From the NCBI GenBank assembly GCA_029060585.1, contig JAIDTS010000381.1, positions 1 through 11,979 of the forward strand: a stretch of 11,979 nt of DNA. The letters are read 5' to 3'. Made by a program: the position numbers and the translations under genes. The stretch is from Muribaculaceae bacterium. Lineage in GTDB: Bacteria > Bacteroidota > Bacteroidia > Bacteroidales > Muribaculaceae. This document shows positions 1 through 6,436 of this stretch, piece after piece (the first letter of the stretch is position 1; every line of letters starts with the position of its first letter). Under the pieces are notes generated by a model, which ran no database searches, was not told the DNA's origin, and worked only from the letters and a program-made list of their open reading frames with translations.

Positions 1-426
1 CCCTCCGACGAGCCCCACGCCTTTTGTCTTAAAAACCGCCCCTCTCACGCAATAAAGACTCTCCGCGAGACCAAATCCGCGAAAGCCGGCGTAGCCAGGC
101 TCATTGACGAATCCGTATTGGCCAAGCCCAATGACAAGACCGCCCTCTTAAGACTCAAGACTAAAAAAAATCCGCGTTCCATCCGCCCTATCTGCGATCC
201 TGGCGGCGCAAAGCGCTTCGCCATCCGCGTTGCGGCTCCTCCTTTCCCATCCAACAGCACAACAACCCTACCGCAGCTGCCCCACTCACGCAATGCGAAG
301 CGAAGCGAGCGAGCCTCTGCGCCCTCCGCTCCCGAGTGCCGAATCGGCGATCATAATGAATTGCTCAGCGAGCCCTTTGCTCCTTTGCGCGAGATAATCA
401 CACTGCGTAGCCAATCTGAAGACTGA
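1..426 (+). CDS. Possible 3' end of an unidentified gene (doubtful)
   Basis: One forward frame is open from the first base to a TGA at 424-426, 141 codons plus stop. Its first 55 or so codons (to about base 170) use codons much like the real genes nearby (many GAC, CTC, GCC, AAG) and encode a basic helix-like stretch containing AGVARLIDES and NDKTALLRLKTKK. Beyond the run of eight A at 163-170 the translation becomes Pro/Ser/Ala/Arg-rich and follows repeat-like DNA, and all three forward frames stay open for a long way, so openness there means little. The original gene may end or be frameshifted near the A-run. The stop codon itself lies in the second unit of a TGAAGAC repeat. I recognise no family; it may equally be non-coding. 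Confidence 0.22.
   Translation, partial: PSDEPHAFCLKNRPSHAIKTLRETKSAKAGVARLIDESVLAKPNDKTALLRLKTKKNPRSIRPICDPGGAKRFAIRVAAPPFPSNSTTTLPQLPHSRNAKRSERASAPSAPECRIGDHNELLSEPFAPLREIITLRSQSED
150..163. repeat. Two-copy seven-base repeat AAGACT(C/A)
   Basis: AAGACTC at 150-156 is followed directly by AAGACTA at 157-163, then by a run of A. The word resembles the TGAAGAC array about 260 bases further on (both contain AAGAC repeated every seven bases). With only two units, chance cannot be excluded. Confidence 0.4.
201..223. other. GC-rich hairpin with CGCAAAGCG core
   Basis: TGGCG (201-205) pairs with CGCCA (219-223), and GCGC (206-209) pairs with GCGC (213-216) around an AAA loop, leaving a two-base TT bulge on the 3' side. 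There is no T-run on either side, so it is not a typical intrinsic terminator. The nine-base centre CGCAAAGCG recurs in the hairpin just beyond tdk at 10363-10371. Confidence 0.4.
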
Positions 427-437
427 AGACTGAAGAC
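417..437. repeat. Heptanucleotide array TGAAGAC x3
   Basis: Three perfect consecutive copies of TGAAGAC at 417-423, 424-430 and 431-437, in the gene-poor left region. Each unit begins with TGA, and the seven-base step places TGA in each of the three forward frames. It is one of four heptanucleotide arrays with different units found between genes in this window. Confidence 0.9.
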
Positions 438-553
438 TTAAATGCGGTTCTTTCCCACTTTAGTTGAAATTCGCATAGTCAGCGACAATGCATTGCGTAG
501 CCTATGGTACTCCCTGCTTGCTGCTGAATAGTTTCCGACATCAGGGCTCTTGT

Positions 554-569
554 ACTCTGGAACTCTGGT
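554..569. repeat. Two-copy eight-base repeat ACTCTGG(A/T)
   Basis: ACTCTGGA at 554-561 is followed by ACTCTGGT at 562-569. Only two units, so weak on its own, but it is consistent with the short-period character of the surrounding region. Confidence 0.4.
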
Positions 570-622
570 CTTGAATGCTGTGCTCTCAGCCCCTCCGCCT
601 CTCCGCGTGAAAAGAAAGCCCA

Positions 623-640
623 CGGAATCCAATCATTCCG
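623..640 (-). terminator. Candidate intrinsic terminator of tpx
   Basis: CGGAAT (623-628) and ATTCCG (635-640) are perfect six-base inverted arms around a six-base loop, starting 36 bases beyond the tpx stop codon. Read on the minus strand, the hairpin is followed within a few bases by a T-rich stretch (GGGCTTTCTTTT). Position and sequence fit an intrinsic terminator; the stem is short and the T-run imperfect, so this is a moderate call. Confidence 0.45.
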
Positions 641-676
641 CAGGCCTATTCTTTCTATAATCCTACTCCTGAAAAA

Positions 677-1174
677 TCAAGCGAGCAGGCTTTCCACAAA
701 CTGATAGTCAGGCTCGTTGGTCTGTTCCTCTACCATCTTGCTGCCCAACACCTTGCCGTCCTTATCGATGACGACTACCGAACGCGCCATAAGGCCGCGA
801 AGCGGACCTTCCGCAAACTCTACGCCATATGCCTTGCCGAAGTCGCTACGGAAAGTGCTGCCGGTGACGACGTTCTTAATGCCGTTGGCAGCGCAGAAAC
901 GCTGTGCGGCAAAGGGAAGGTCGGCCGATACGCACACTACAACGGTCTCAGGCAGACTTGACACCACCACATTGAATTTCCTTACAGAAGCGGCGCACAC
1001 ATCAGTATCAATGCTCGGGAAGATATTGAGGACTACGCGTTTTCCCTTGAGAGACGCAAGATCGAAATCTGAAAGATCCTGCGCAGCCAGACTGAAATCA
1101 GGAGCCACTGCTCCTGCTGCGGGAAGCTCACCTACAGTCTTCATGGGAGCTCCTTGGAATTTAACTGTTGCCAT
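677..1174 (-). CDS. tpx: Thiol peroxidase (atypical 2-Cys peroxiredoxin, Tpx)
   Basis: A 165-residue protein that reduces hydrogen peroxide and organic hydroperoxides at the expense of thioredoxin; family members act in the cytoplasm or periplasm, and this one has no signal peptide, so the cytoplasm is likely. The Tpx signature FPSIDTDVCAASVRKFN is present, with the peroxidatic cysteine at Cys60. The resolving cysteine is Cys94 in LPFAAQRFC, the spacing expected for the intramolecular disulfide of this subfamily. A further cysteine, Cys81, lies in VVVCVSAD. Length is normal. The gene is transcribed away from the neighbouring esterase. A TTAATTTG box, one base off the Bacteroidota -7 consensus, ends four bases before the ATG, and an inverted repeat lies at 1205-1223; both are possible regulatory elements. 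Identification is firm. Confidence 0.96.
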   Translation of the reverse strand: MATVKFQGAPMKTVGELPAAGAVAPDFSLAAQDLSDFDLASLKGKRVVLNIFPSIDTDVCAASVRKFNVVVSSLPETVVVCVSADLPFAAQRFCAANGIKNVVTGSTFRSDFGKAYGVEFAEGPLRGLMARSVVVIDKDGKVLGSKMVEEQTNEPDYQFVESLLA

Positions 1175-1178
1175 TTAT

Positions 1179-1186
1179 CAAATTAA
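1179..1186 (-). promoter_or_regulatory. Weak candidate -7 box of tpx
   Basis: On the minus strand 1186-1179 reads TTAATTTG, one mismatch from TAnnTTTG. It ends four bases before the tpx ATG, the same spacing as the much better tdk promoter. No convincing TTTG -33 element is seen 19-21 bases upstream, so the real promoter may lie elsewhere. Confidence 0.25.
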
Positions 1187-1204
1187 TTTTTATATTTATA
1201 CATT

Positions 1205-1223
1205 AGTCGTAATTAGAACGACT
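1205..1223. promoter_or_regulatory. Inverted repeat, possible operator in the tpx-esterase intergenic region
   Basis: AGTCGT (1205-1210) and ACGACT (1218-1223) are perfect six-base inverted arms separated by seven bases (AATTAGA), 31-49 bases upstream of the tpx ATG. The size and symmetry suit a dimeric helix-turn-helix regulator. It does not match a peroxide-regulator site that I recognise (OxyR or PerR box), so the regulator is unknown. Confidence 0.35.
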
Positions 1224-1241
1224 GACCACCCCGTTAGGTTT

Positions 1242-1280
1242 AATTCTAAATTCTCAATTCTCAATTTTCAATTCTCAATT
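1242..1280. repeat. Heptanucleotide array AATTCTC x5 plus partial unit
   Basis: Units at 1242 (AATTCTA), 1249 (AATTCTC), 1256 (AATTCTC), 1263 (AATTTTC) and 1270 (AATTCTC), then a partial AATT at 1277-1280. It lies between divergent tpx and the esterase gene, and its fourth unit covers the position where the esterase promoter needs its -33 element. On the minus strand the tract contains TGA every seven bases between the second and last units, in all three frames. Confidence 0.9.
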
Positions 1281-1296
1281 ATTTTTACTAATTTTG
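1266..1296 (+). promoter_or_regulatory. Predicted Bacteroidota-type promoter of the esterase gene
   Basis: TAATTTTG at 1289-1296 matches TAnnTTTG exactly. The tetramer at 1266-1269 is TTTC, one base off the TTTG -33 element, with a 19-base spacer. The predicted transcript would start a few bases after 1296, giving a leader of roughly 25-30 bases before the ATG at 1328. The -33 position falls inside the AATTCTC array, where the variant unit AATTTTC supplies the TTTC. Confidence 0.6.
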
Positions 1297-1327
1297 TAGT
1301 TCATTACGGATCATACGCTTTTACACA

Positions 1328-2179
1328 ATGAAATTTATAAAACTAATCGCAATGTGCCTGCTAACGACAAGCCTAACCGCTTCGGCACAGAAAAAAACCG
1401 AAATACTCCTTTGGGACGAAAACCCTCTTGAACAGACAGATGCCAAATCCGAACGGGTGAAGGCCCAGGACTTCAGGATAGATCCTGCCATTACAGTCTA
1501 TACTCCTAAGAATCCTACCGGAAAAACCGTTCTCATGTGCCCCGGTGGAGGCTATACTCACGAAGCCTCGGCCCATGAAGGACACGATATGGCCGACTGG
1601 ATGAACGCTCAGGGCATAACATACGCGGTGCTGAAATATCGTCTCCCTTATGGAGACAGCTCGATTCCACTCGCCGATGCCGAACAGGCCATGCGCCTAC
1701 TGCGCAAGTATTCCTCCGAACTCGGTGTCGATCCCTCAAAGGTAGGCATTGCAGGAGCTTCGGCAGGCGGACACCTCGCATCCACTCTCGCTACCCACTA
1801 CTCTTCGGCCGAAACCAGACCCGATTTCCAGATTCTTTTCTATCCTGTAGTCAGCATGGACGCAGAAAAGACACATATGGGCTCCCGCATCAACCTCCTG
1901 GGAGAAAATCCCACCGACGAAACGGTGAAGCAATTCTCCAACGAACTTCAGGTAACTCCCGACACCCCTAAGGCTTTCATCATGCTATCTTCAGACGATG
2001 GAGCTGTGCCCCCCGCCAACAGCATAGATTACTATACCGCTCTCATAGCCAATAAAGTGCCCGTCTCGCTCCATGCCTATCCCTCAGGTGGACATGGATG
2101 GGGCTTCCGCGACAGATTCCCCTACAAACGCCAATGGACCGGCGAACTCGAGAAATGGCTTAACGTGGAAATAAAATAA
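1328..2179 (+). CDS. Exported alpha/beta-hydrolase, acetyl/xylan-esterase-like
   Basis: A 283-residue serine hydrolase of the alpha/beta-hydrolase (esterase/lipase, BD-FAE-like) group, expected to remove acyl groups from sugars or polysaccharides. Residues 1-20 form a type I signal peptide ending ASA before Gln21, so the mature enzyme should be periplasmic or secreted. An oxyanion-hole segment CPGGGY lies at 71-76. The nucleophile elbow is GASAGG with Ser145, followed by HLAS. The acid is probably Asp223 or Asp224 (SSDDGAVPP) and the base is His256 (GGHGWGF). An exact TAnnTTTG box lies 31 bases upstream of the ATG. Its stop is only 18 bases before parE, so the two may be co-transcribed, although the functions look unrelated. 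The true substrate cannot be read from the sequence; peptidase or deacetylase roles remain possible. Confidence 0.88.
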   Translation: MKFIKLIAMCLLTTSLTASAQKKTEILLWDENPLEQTDAKSERVKAQDFRIDPAITVYTPKNPTGKTVLMCPGGGYTHEASAHEGHDMADWMNAQGITYAVLKYRLPYGDSSIPLADAEQAMRLLRKYSSELGVDPSKVGIAGASAGGHLASTLATHYSSAETRPDFQILFYPVVSMDAEKTHMGSRINLLGENPTDETVKQFSNELQVTPDTPKAFIMLSSDDGAVPPANSIDYYTALIANKVPVSLHAYPSGGHGWGFRDRFPYKRQWTGELEKWLNVEIK

Positions 2180-2197
2180 AAAATTGAATCCTACTAT

Positions 2198-4261
2198 ATG
2201 GCTGATACAATCGAAAACGACAGCATATTCGACATCGAGCCGCTCGATTCCGAACCTCTGCATCAGGCCTCCGAAGAATCCGCTTCCGTTTCAGGCGAGG
2301 GCGAATTCGAGGCCGAAATCGACTCCGAGCCAACGGAGCGCGAAAAAGTCGCAGACAACGGCTACGGAGACGATGCTATTCAGACTCTCGAATGGAACGA
2401 GCACATACGTCGGCGTCCCGGTATGTATATCGGTAAACTCGGAGACGGTTCTCATGCCGACGACGGTATCTACGTGCTCATCAAGGAGGTGGTAGACAAC
2501 TCTATCGATGAATTCAATATGGGTGCCGGCAAACGAATCGACATCGACATCGACGCCGATTCGGGAGAGGTGAGGATTCGCGACTACGGACGTGGCATAC
2601 CACTGGGTAAGGTGAAGGAAGTGGCCTCGGATATAAACACCGGCGGTAAGTTCGACGATAAGAACTTCAAGAAATCCGTAGGTCTAAACGGTGTCGGTCT
2701 AAAAGCCGTCAACGCGCTATCTACTCATTGCGAGGTGACGAGCTACCGCGACGGAGAATGTGTGCGCGTATCTTTCGACCGCGGACGGCTTATTGAACAC
2801 ACCGACAAGATGCCGACCTCTGAAGAGAACGGAACACTGGTTTGCTTCCGCCCTGACGAGACTCTTTTCCGCGACTACAGATTCGATCTGGAGACGATAG
2901 AGACTATGGTGACCAACTACACCTATCTGAACGTCGGCCTACATATCCATTTCAACGGCAGACGATACCTCTCGCGCCACGGACTACTCGACCTTCTCAA
3001 GGAAAACATAACGTCGGAACCCCTCTACCCTATCATACATCTCAAAGGCGACGACATCGAGGTGGTGATTACACATACAGACCAGAACGGCGAGGAATAC
3101 TATTCTTTCGTCAACGGCCAGCATACCACTCAGGGAGGTACACATCTGGCTGCCTTCAAGGAGCATATCGGCAAGACAATCAAGGCATTCTCTGGCAAAA
3201 ACTACGAATACGCCGACATCCGCAACGGTATCGTGGCAGCAGTCAGCGTGAGGATTCAGGAGCCCGTTTTCGAGTCCCAGACAAAGACTAAGCTCGGAAG
3301 CAAGGAGATTGCGCCTAATAGTACGGTGACAGTGAATAAGTTTATCGGCGATTTCCTGAAAAAGGAACTCGACGACTATCTGCACAAGCACACCGAGACG
3401 GCCGAGATTATGCTCAAGAAGATCGCCGCCAACGAGAAGGAACGCAAATCGATGGCGGGAGTCGCGAAACTCGCCCGTGAGAAGGCAAAGAAGGTTAGCC
3501 TTCACAACAAGAAGCTACGCGACTGCCACATCCACTACAACGATTCGCTACGCGCCAACGCGAAGGAAGACAGACGCGAGGAATCGGCGATTTTCATTAC
3601 CGAGGGTGACTCCGCAAGCGGAACGATCACGAAAGTGCGCAACGCCGAGACTCAGGCGGTGTTCTCACTGCGGGGAAAACCACTCAACAGCTTCGGACTG
3701 ACACAGGAAATCGTATACAAGAACGATGAGTTCAACCTTCTGCAGGCGGCCCTTAATATCGAGGACGGAATAGAGGGTCTGCGCTACAACAAGGTGATCA
3801 TCGCGACGGATGCCGATGTGGACGGAATGCATATCAGGCTGCTCTGCATCACATTTTTCCTTATGTTCTTCCCCGACCTCGTGAAGAAGGGACATGTCTA
3901 CATCCTTCAGACCCCGCTCTTCCGCGTGCGCAACAAAGCGGCGATCCAGCGTAAGAAGGGAAAGAAGAAGAAAGACACTTCTGATGGCGAGAAGGATACC
4001 TATTATTGCTATTCAGACGAGGAGAGGGAGGCGGCGATCGCTAAGTTCGGTAAGAACGCGCAGATCACCCGATTCAAAGGTCTCGGTGAGATAAACGCCG
4101 ACGAGTTCGCTGAGTTCATCGGTCCCGACATGCGCCTCGATCCGGTGATTGTGAAGAAGGAGGACTGCTACGACCAGCTGATGGAATTCTATATGGGAAA
4201 GAACACAATGGACCGACAGAACTTCATCATCGACAACCTCATCATAGAAGAAGACGCATGA
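2198..4261 (+). CDS. parE: DNA topoisomerase IV subunit B (ParE)
   Basis: A 687-residue ATPase subunit of a type IIA topoisomerase, which with ParC decatenates and relaxes DNA. The GHKL ATPase domain shows [11 protein letters not shown] (69-79), Glu97 and Asn101 in [18 protein letters not shown] (129-135) and [14 protein letters not shown] (162-175). The transducer domain has the QTK loop (361-363). The TOPRIM domain has EGDSASG (469-475) and DADVDG (538-543), whose acidic residues bind Mg2+. RFKGLGE is at 625-631. The compact C-terminal part without the longer GyrB insertions and the coaD neighbour favour ParE over GyrB, but this is inference; no parC is in the window. Unusual points are an acidic, probably disordered extension of about 58 residues before the ATPase core, with no internal ATG before Met76, and a lysine-rich insert near 585-600. 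The stop overlaps the coaD start. Confidence 0.9.
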   Translation: MADTIENDSIFDIEPLDSEPLHQASEESASVSGEGEFEAEIDSEPTEREKVADNGYGDDAIQTLEWNEHIRRRPGMYIGKLGDGSHADDGIYVLIKEVVDNSIDEFNMGAGKRIDIDIDADSGEVRIRDYGRGIPLGKVKEVASDINTGGKFDDKNFKKSVGLNGVGLKAVNALSTHCEVTSYRDGECVRVSFDRGRLIEHTDKMPTSEENGTLVCFRPDETLFRDYRFDLETIETMVTNYTYLNVGLHIHFNGRRYLSRHGLLDLLKENITSEPLYPIIHLKGDDIEVVITHTDQNGEEYYSFVNGQHTTQGGTHLAAFKEHIGKTIKAFSGKNYEYADIRNGIVAAVSVRIQEPVFESQTKTKLGSKEIAPNSTVTVNKFIGDFLKKELDDYLHKHTETAEIMLKKIAANEKERKSMAGVAKLAREKAKKVSLHNKKLRDCHIHYNDSLRANAKEDRREESAIFITEGDSASGTITKVRNAETQAVFSLRGKPLNSFGLTQEIVYKNDEFNLLQAALNIEDGIEGLRYNKVIIATDADVDGMHIRLLCITFFLMFFPDLVKKGHVYILQTPLFRVRNKAAIQRKKGKKKKDTSDGEKDTYYCYSDEEREAAIAKFGKNAQITRFKGLGEINADEFAEFIGPDMRLDPVIVKKEDCYDQLMEFYMGKNTMDRQNFIIDNLIIEEDA

Positions 4262-4710
4262 GAACGGCTGTATTCCCCGGAAGTTTCGATCCATTCACTA
4301 TAGGCCATAAGGATATTGCCGACAGAGCGCTCGGAATATTCGACCGCCTCGTGATAGCCGTCGGATACAACATCAACAAAGCGGCCGCCGACTCTATCGC
4401 CGGAAGGGTGAAGGATATTGAGGATATATACTCCGACGATCCGCGCGTTTCGGTCGAGGCTTACTCCGGACTTACCGTAGACTTCGCCAGGAGCAAGGGG
4501 GCCGGATTCATCGTCAGGGGACTTCGTGAGGTCAAGGACTTCGAATATGAGCGAAACCTCGCTGACACTAACGCTGCGATTTCCGACATCGAGACTGTAT
4601 TCCTGACGGCTCGCCCGGAGCTCGGTTTCATTTCGAGCAGCATGGTGAGGGAACTTTCCGCCCACGGCTACGATGCCTCACGATTCCTCCCGACGCCCGG
4701 AGAAGGTTAA
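4258..4710 (+). CDS. coaD: Phosphopantetheine adenylyltransferase
   Basis: A 150-residue cytoplasmic enzyme that joins ATP and 4'-phosphopantetheine to give dephospho-CoA and pyrophosphate, the penultimate step of coenzyme A synthesis. The nucleotidyltransferase signature is clear: [10 protein letters not shown] at 8-17, containing the TxGH motif with His17, then [13 protein letters not shown] from 86, and ISSSMVRE at 125-132 for ATP binding. Length is normal for the family (about 150-165). Its ATG lies inside the end of parE as an ATGA overlap, so translational coupling is likely. The purine-rich end of parE (GAAGAAG) lies a few bases upstream of the ATG and could help initiation. Identification is firm. 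Confidence 0.96.
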   Translation: MRTAVFPGSFDPFTIGHKDIADRALGIFDRLVIAVGYNINKAAADSIAGRVKDIEDIYSDDPRVSVEAYSGLTVDFARSKGAGFIVRGLREVKDFEYERNLADTNAAISDIETVFLTARPELGFISSSMVRELSAHGYDASRFLPTPGEG

Positions 4711-4776
4711 ACCTTCACCGCGCCGCAGCGTCAAATCCTTTAAAGGCAATTAAGCCGAATGCAAAAAAACAGATAA

Positions 4777-6375
4777 ATGAAAAAGATTTTCTACGCAATA
4801 TTCGCTCTTTTGACTGCCGCGGCATACGCCCAGCAGTTTATGCCCGCCACTAAACTTTCCTACGCGGAGCAAGCCATCGCTCGGATGTATGTAGATTCCG
4901 TCGATCAGGACAAGCTCGTGGAGGAAGCTATCGTCGGAATGCTCAAGAGCCTTGACCCTCACTCATCTTATACCAACGCCAAGGAAACAAAAGAACTGAA
5001 CGAACCTCTCGACGGATCTTTCAGCGGGATCGGAATATCATTCAATATGGCTACCGACACGCTCTACGTTATCGAGACCATCGGTGGCGGCCCCTCAGAA
5101 CGTGTCGGAATTATCCCGGGCGACCGCATCATAAAGGTCAACGATACGGTAATTGCAGGAGTGAAGATGCCTAATTCCGACATCATGAAGAGACTGCGCG
5201 GCCCTAAAGGCACCAATGTCGACGTGACGGTGCTTCGATATGAGTCAGGAGAACCCGACACTATCGATTTCAGTATCACACGAGACGATATTCCGATCTT
5301 CAGCGTCGACGCCGCCTATATGGTGGAGCCCGGGATCGGCTACATCAGGCTCAACAAGTTCGGCGCAGAGACCCACAAGGAATTCGCTGAGGCAGTCAAG
5401 AAACTCCAGAAGGAAGGAATGGCCGATCTCATTCTCGACCTTACTGACAACGGTGGAGGATACCTGAAGGCATCGGTAGACATTCTTGGAGAACTTCTTC
5501 CTGTGGGAAGCCTCGCGGTCTTCACTGAGGGGCTCAACAGTCCGAAATTCGACTACCTCGCTTTCCCCTCAGAACTCAAACCACTTCTCGGCGACGGACG
5601 CGTCGTGGTGATGATGAACCAGTATTCTGCATCGGCGTCCGAGATCACCGCCGGCGCAATCCAGGACTGGGACCGAGGCGTGGTGGTAGGTCGCCGCAGC
5701 TACGGAAAGGGGCTCGTGCAGCGTCCCGTCCCATTCCCTGACGGATCTATGATGCGCCTGACTGTAGCCCACTACTACACACCGACCGGACGCGACATAC
5801 AGAAACCCTACACAAAGGGGGACGCAGATGCCTATGCCCACGACATTCTCGACCGATTCAACAATGGGGAACTTATGCATGAAGACTCAATCAAATACAT
5901 CGATTCCCTTAAGGTGAGGACGCTCAGACTCAACCGGCCCATCTATGGTGGCGGAGGAATTTCACCGGACCGATTCGTGGGCATCGACACGACGGAAAAC
6001 ACCAAATACTACCGTCAGGTTATGGCAAAGGGTCTTATTAACCGTTATGCAATCAAGACTGTGGACAAGGACAGAAAAGAAATTCTGGCTAAATATCCGA
6101 CCGACACCGACTTCCTTAAGGGTTATCAGATCTCCGACACCCAGCTCAGGGAACTCTTCGACCTCGCGACGGCTGAGAAGATCGAGTTCAATGCCGAGGA
6201 GGCCGAAATTAGCAAGCCTCTTTTCTCGATGGTGCTGAAAGGACTCATCGGACGTGACATATATGATTCTTCAACATATTTTAAAGTCTACAACGAGCGA
6301 GACCCGATGTTCAGGAAAGCTCTTGAAGTCATCCGATCAGATGAATATAACGATATCCTAAAGGCTCCCAAATAA
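4777..6375 (+). CDS. Exported S41 (C-terminal processing) protease
   Basis: A 532-residue tail-specific serine protease of family S41. A signal peptide (1-18) ends AYA before Gln19, so it acts in the periplasm, either soluble or membrane-associated. A PDZ domain at about 80-160 (FSGIGISF, PGDRIIKVN) would recognise substrate C termini. The catalytic core follows: LILDLTDNGGGYL at 218-230, the nucleophile segment NQYSASASEI with Ser286 by alignment with Prc/CtpA, and SYGKGLVQ with the general-base Lys311 and Gln315, the 25-residue Ser-Lys spacing of the family. The approximately 130 residues from 400 onward form a helical, charged extension beyond the core. It starts 66 bases after coaD with no obvious promoter or terminator between, so it is probably in the same transcript. 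It is next to a DUF3078 outer-membrane protein, a possible partner or substrate (inference). Confidence 0.93.
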   Translation: MKKIFYAIFALLTAAAYAQQFMPATKLSYAEQAIARMYVDSVDQDKLVEEAIVGMLKSLDPHSSYTNAKETKELNEPLDGSFSGIGISFNMATDTLYVIETIGGGPSERVGIIPGDRIIKVNDTVIAGVKMPNSDIMKRLRGPKGTNVDVTVLRYESGEPDTIDFSITRDDIPIFSVDAAYMVEPGIGYIRLNKFGAETHKEFAEAVKKLQKEGMADLILDLTDNGGGYLKASVDILGELLPVGSLAVFTEGLNSPKFDYLAFPSELKPLLGDGRVVVMMNQYSASASEITAGAIQDWDRGVVVGRRSYGKGLVQRPVPFPDGSMMRLTVAHYYTPTGRDIQKPYTKGDADAYAHDILDRFNNGELMHEDSIKYIDSLKVRTLRLNRPIYGGGGISPDRFVGIDTTENTKYYRQVMAKGLINRYAIKTVDKDRKEILAKYPTDTDFLKGYQISDTQLRELFDLATAEKIEFNAEEAEISKPLFSMVLKGLIGRDIYDSSTYFKVYNERDPMFRKALEVIRSDEYNDILKAPK

Positions 6376-6383
6376 GCTTCATC

Positions 6384-6411
6384 CTCTCCACTCTCCACTC
6401 TCCACTCTCCA
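6384..6411. repeat. Heptanucleotide array CTCTCCA x4
   Basis: Four perfect consecutive copies of CTCTCCA (6384-6390, 6391-6397, 6398-6404, 6405-6411), filling much of the 61-base gap between the S41 protease gene and the DUF3078 gene, followed by TTTTAAAC. The top strand is a pure pyrimidine tract except for the A of each unit. Unlike the other arrays it contains no stop codon on either strand. Confidence 0.93.
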
Positions 6412-6436
6412 TTTTAAACAACAACCCCACTACTAT

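Larger units (their letters stand above)
171..676. other. Gene-poor, repeat-rich intergenic region
   Basis: About 500 bases without a convincing gene, between the doubtful left-edge frame and the end of tpx. Short words recur here and in the preceding 170 bases: GCGTAGCC at 89-96, 405-412 and 495-502; CTCACGCAAT at 44-53 and 285-294; CTCTCCGCG at 59-67 and 599-607. There is a GCGAA/GCGA run at 295-312, a TGAAGAC array at 417-437, an ACTCTGG pair at 554-569 and hairpins at 201-223 and 623-640. Forward and reverse open frames are short and have no family features. It looks like accumulated intergenic repeat material rather than a decayed gene, but that is inference. Confidence 0.5.

Noticed and set aside
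45..293. Minus-strand open frame in the left region as a gene
   Set aside because: Its composition follows repeat-like G+C-rich DNA, it has no recognisable domain, and it lies opposite the better-looking plus-strand frame.
417..437. Tandem repeats as a CRISPR array
   Set aside because: Units are seven bases with no spacers, and no cas gene is present; the same applies to the other arrays.
2198..4261. GyrB rather than ParE
   Set aside because: The motifs are common to both, but the compact C-terminal half and the coaD neighbour are what I expect for Bacteroidales ParE. A tree with both paralogues would settle it.
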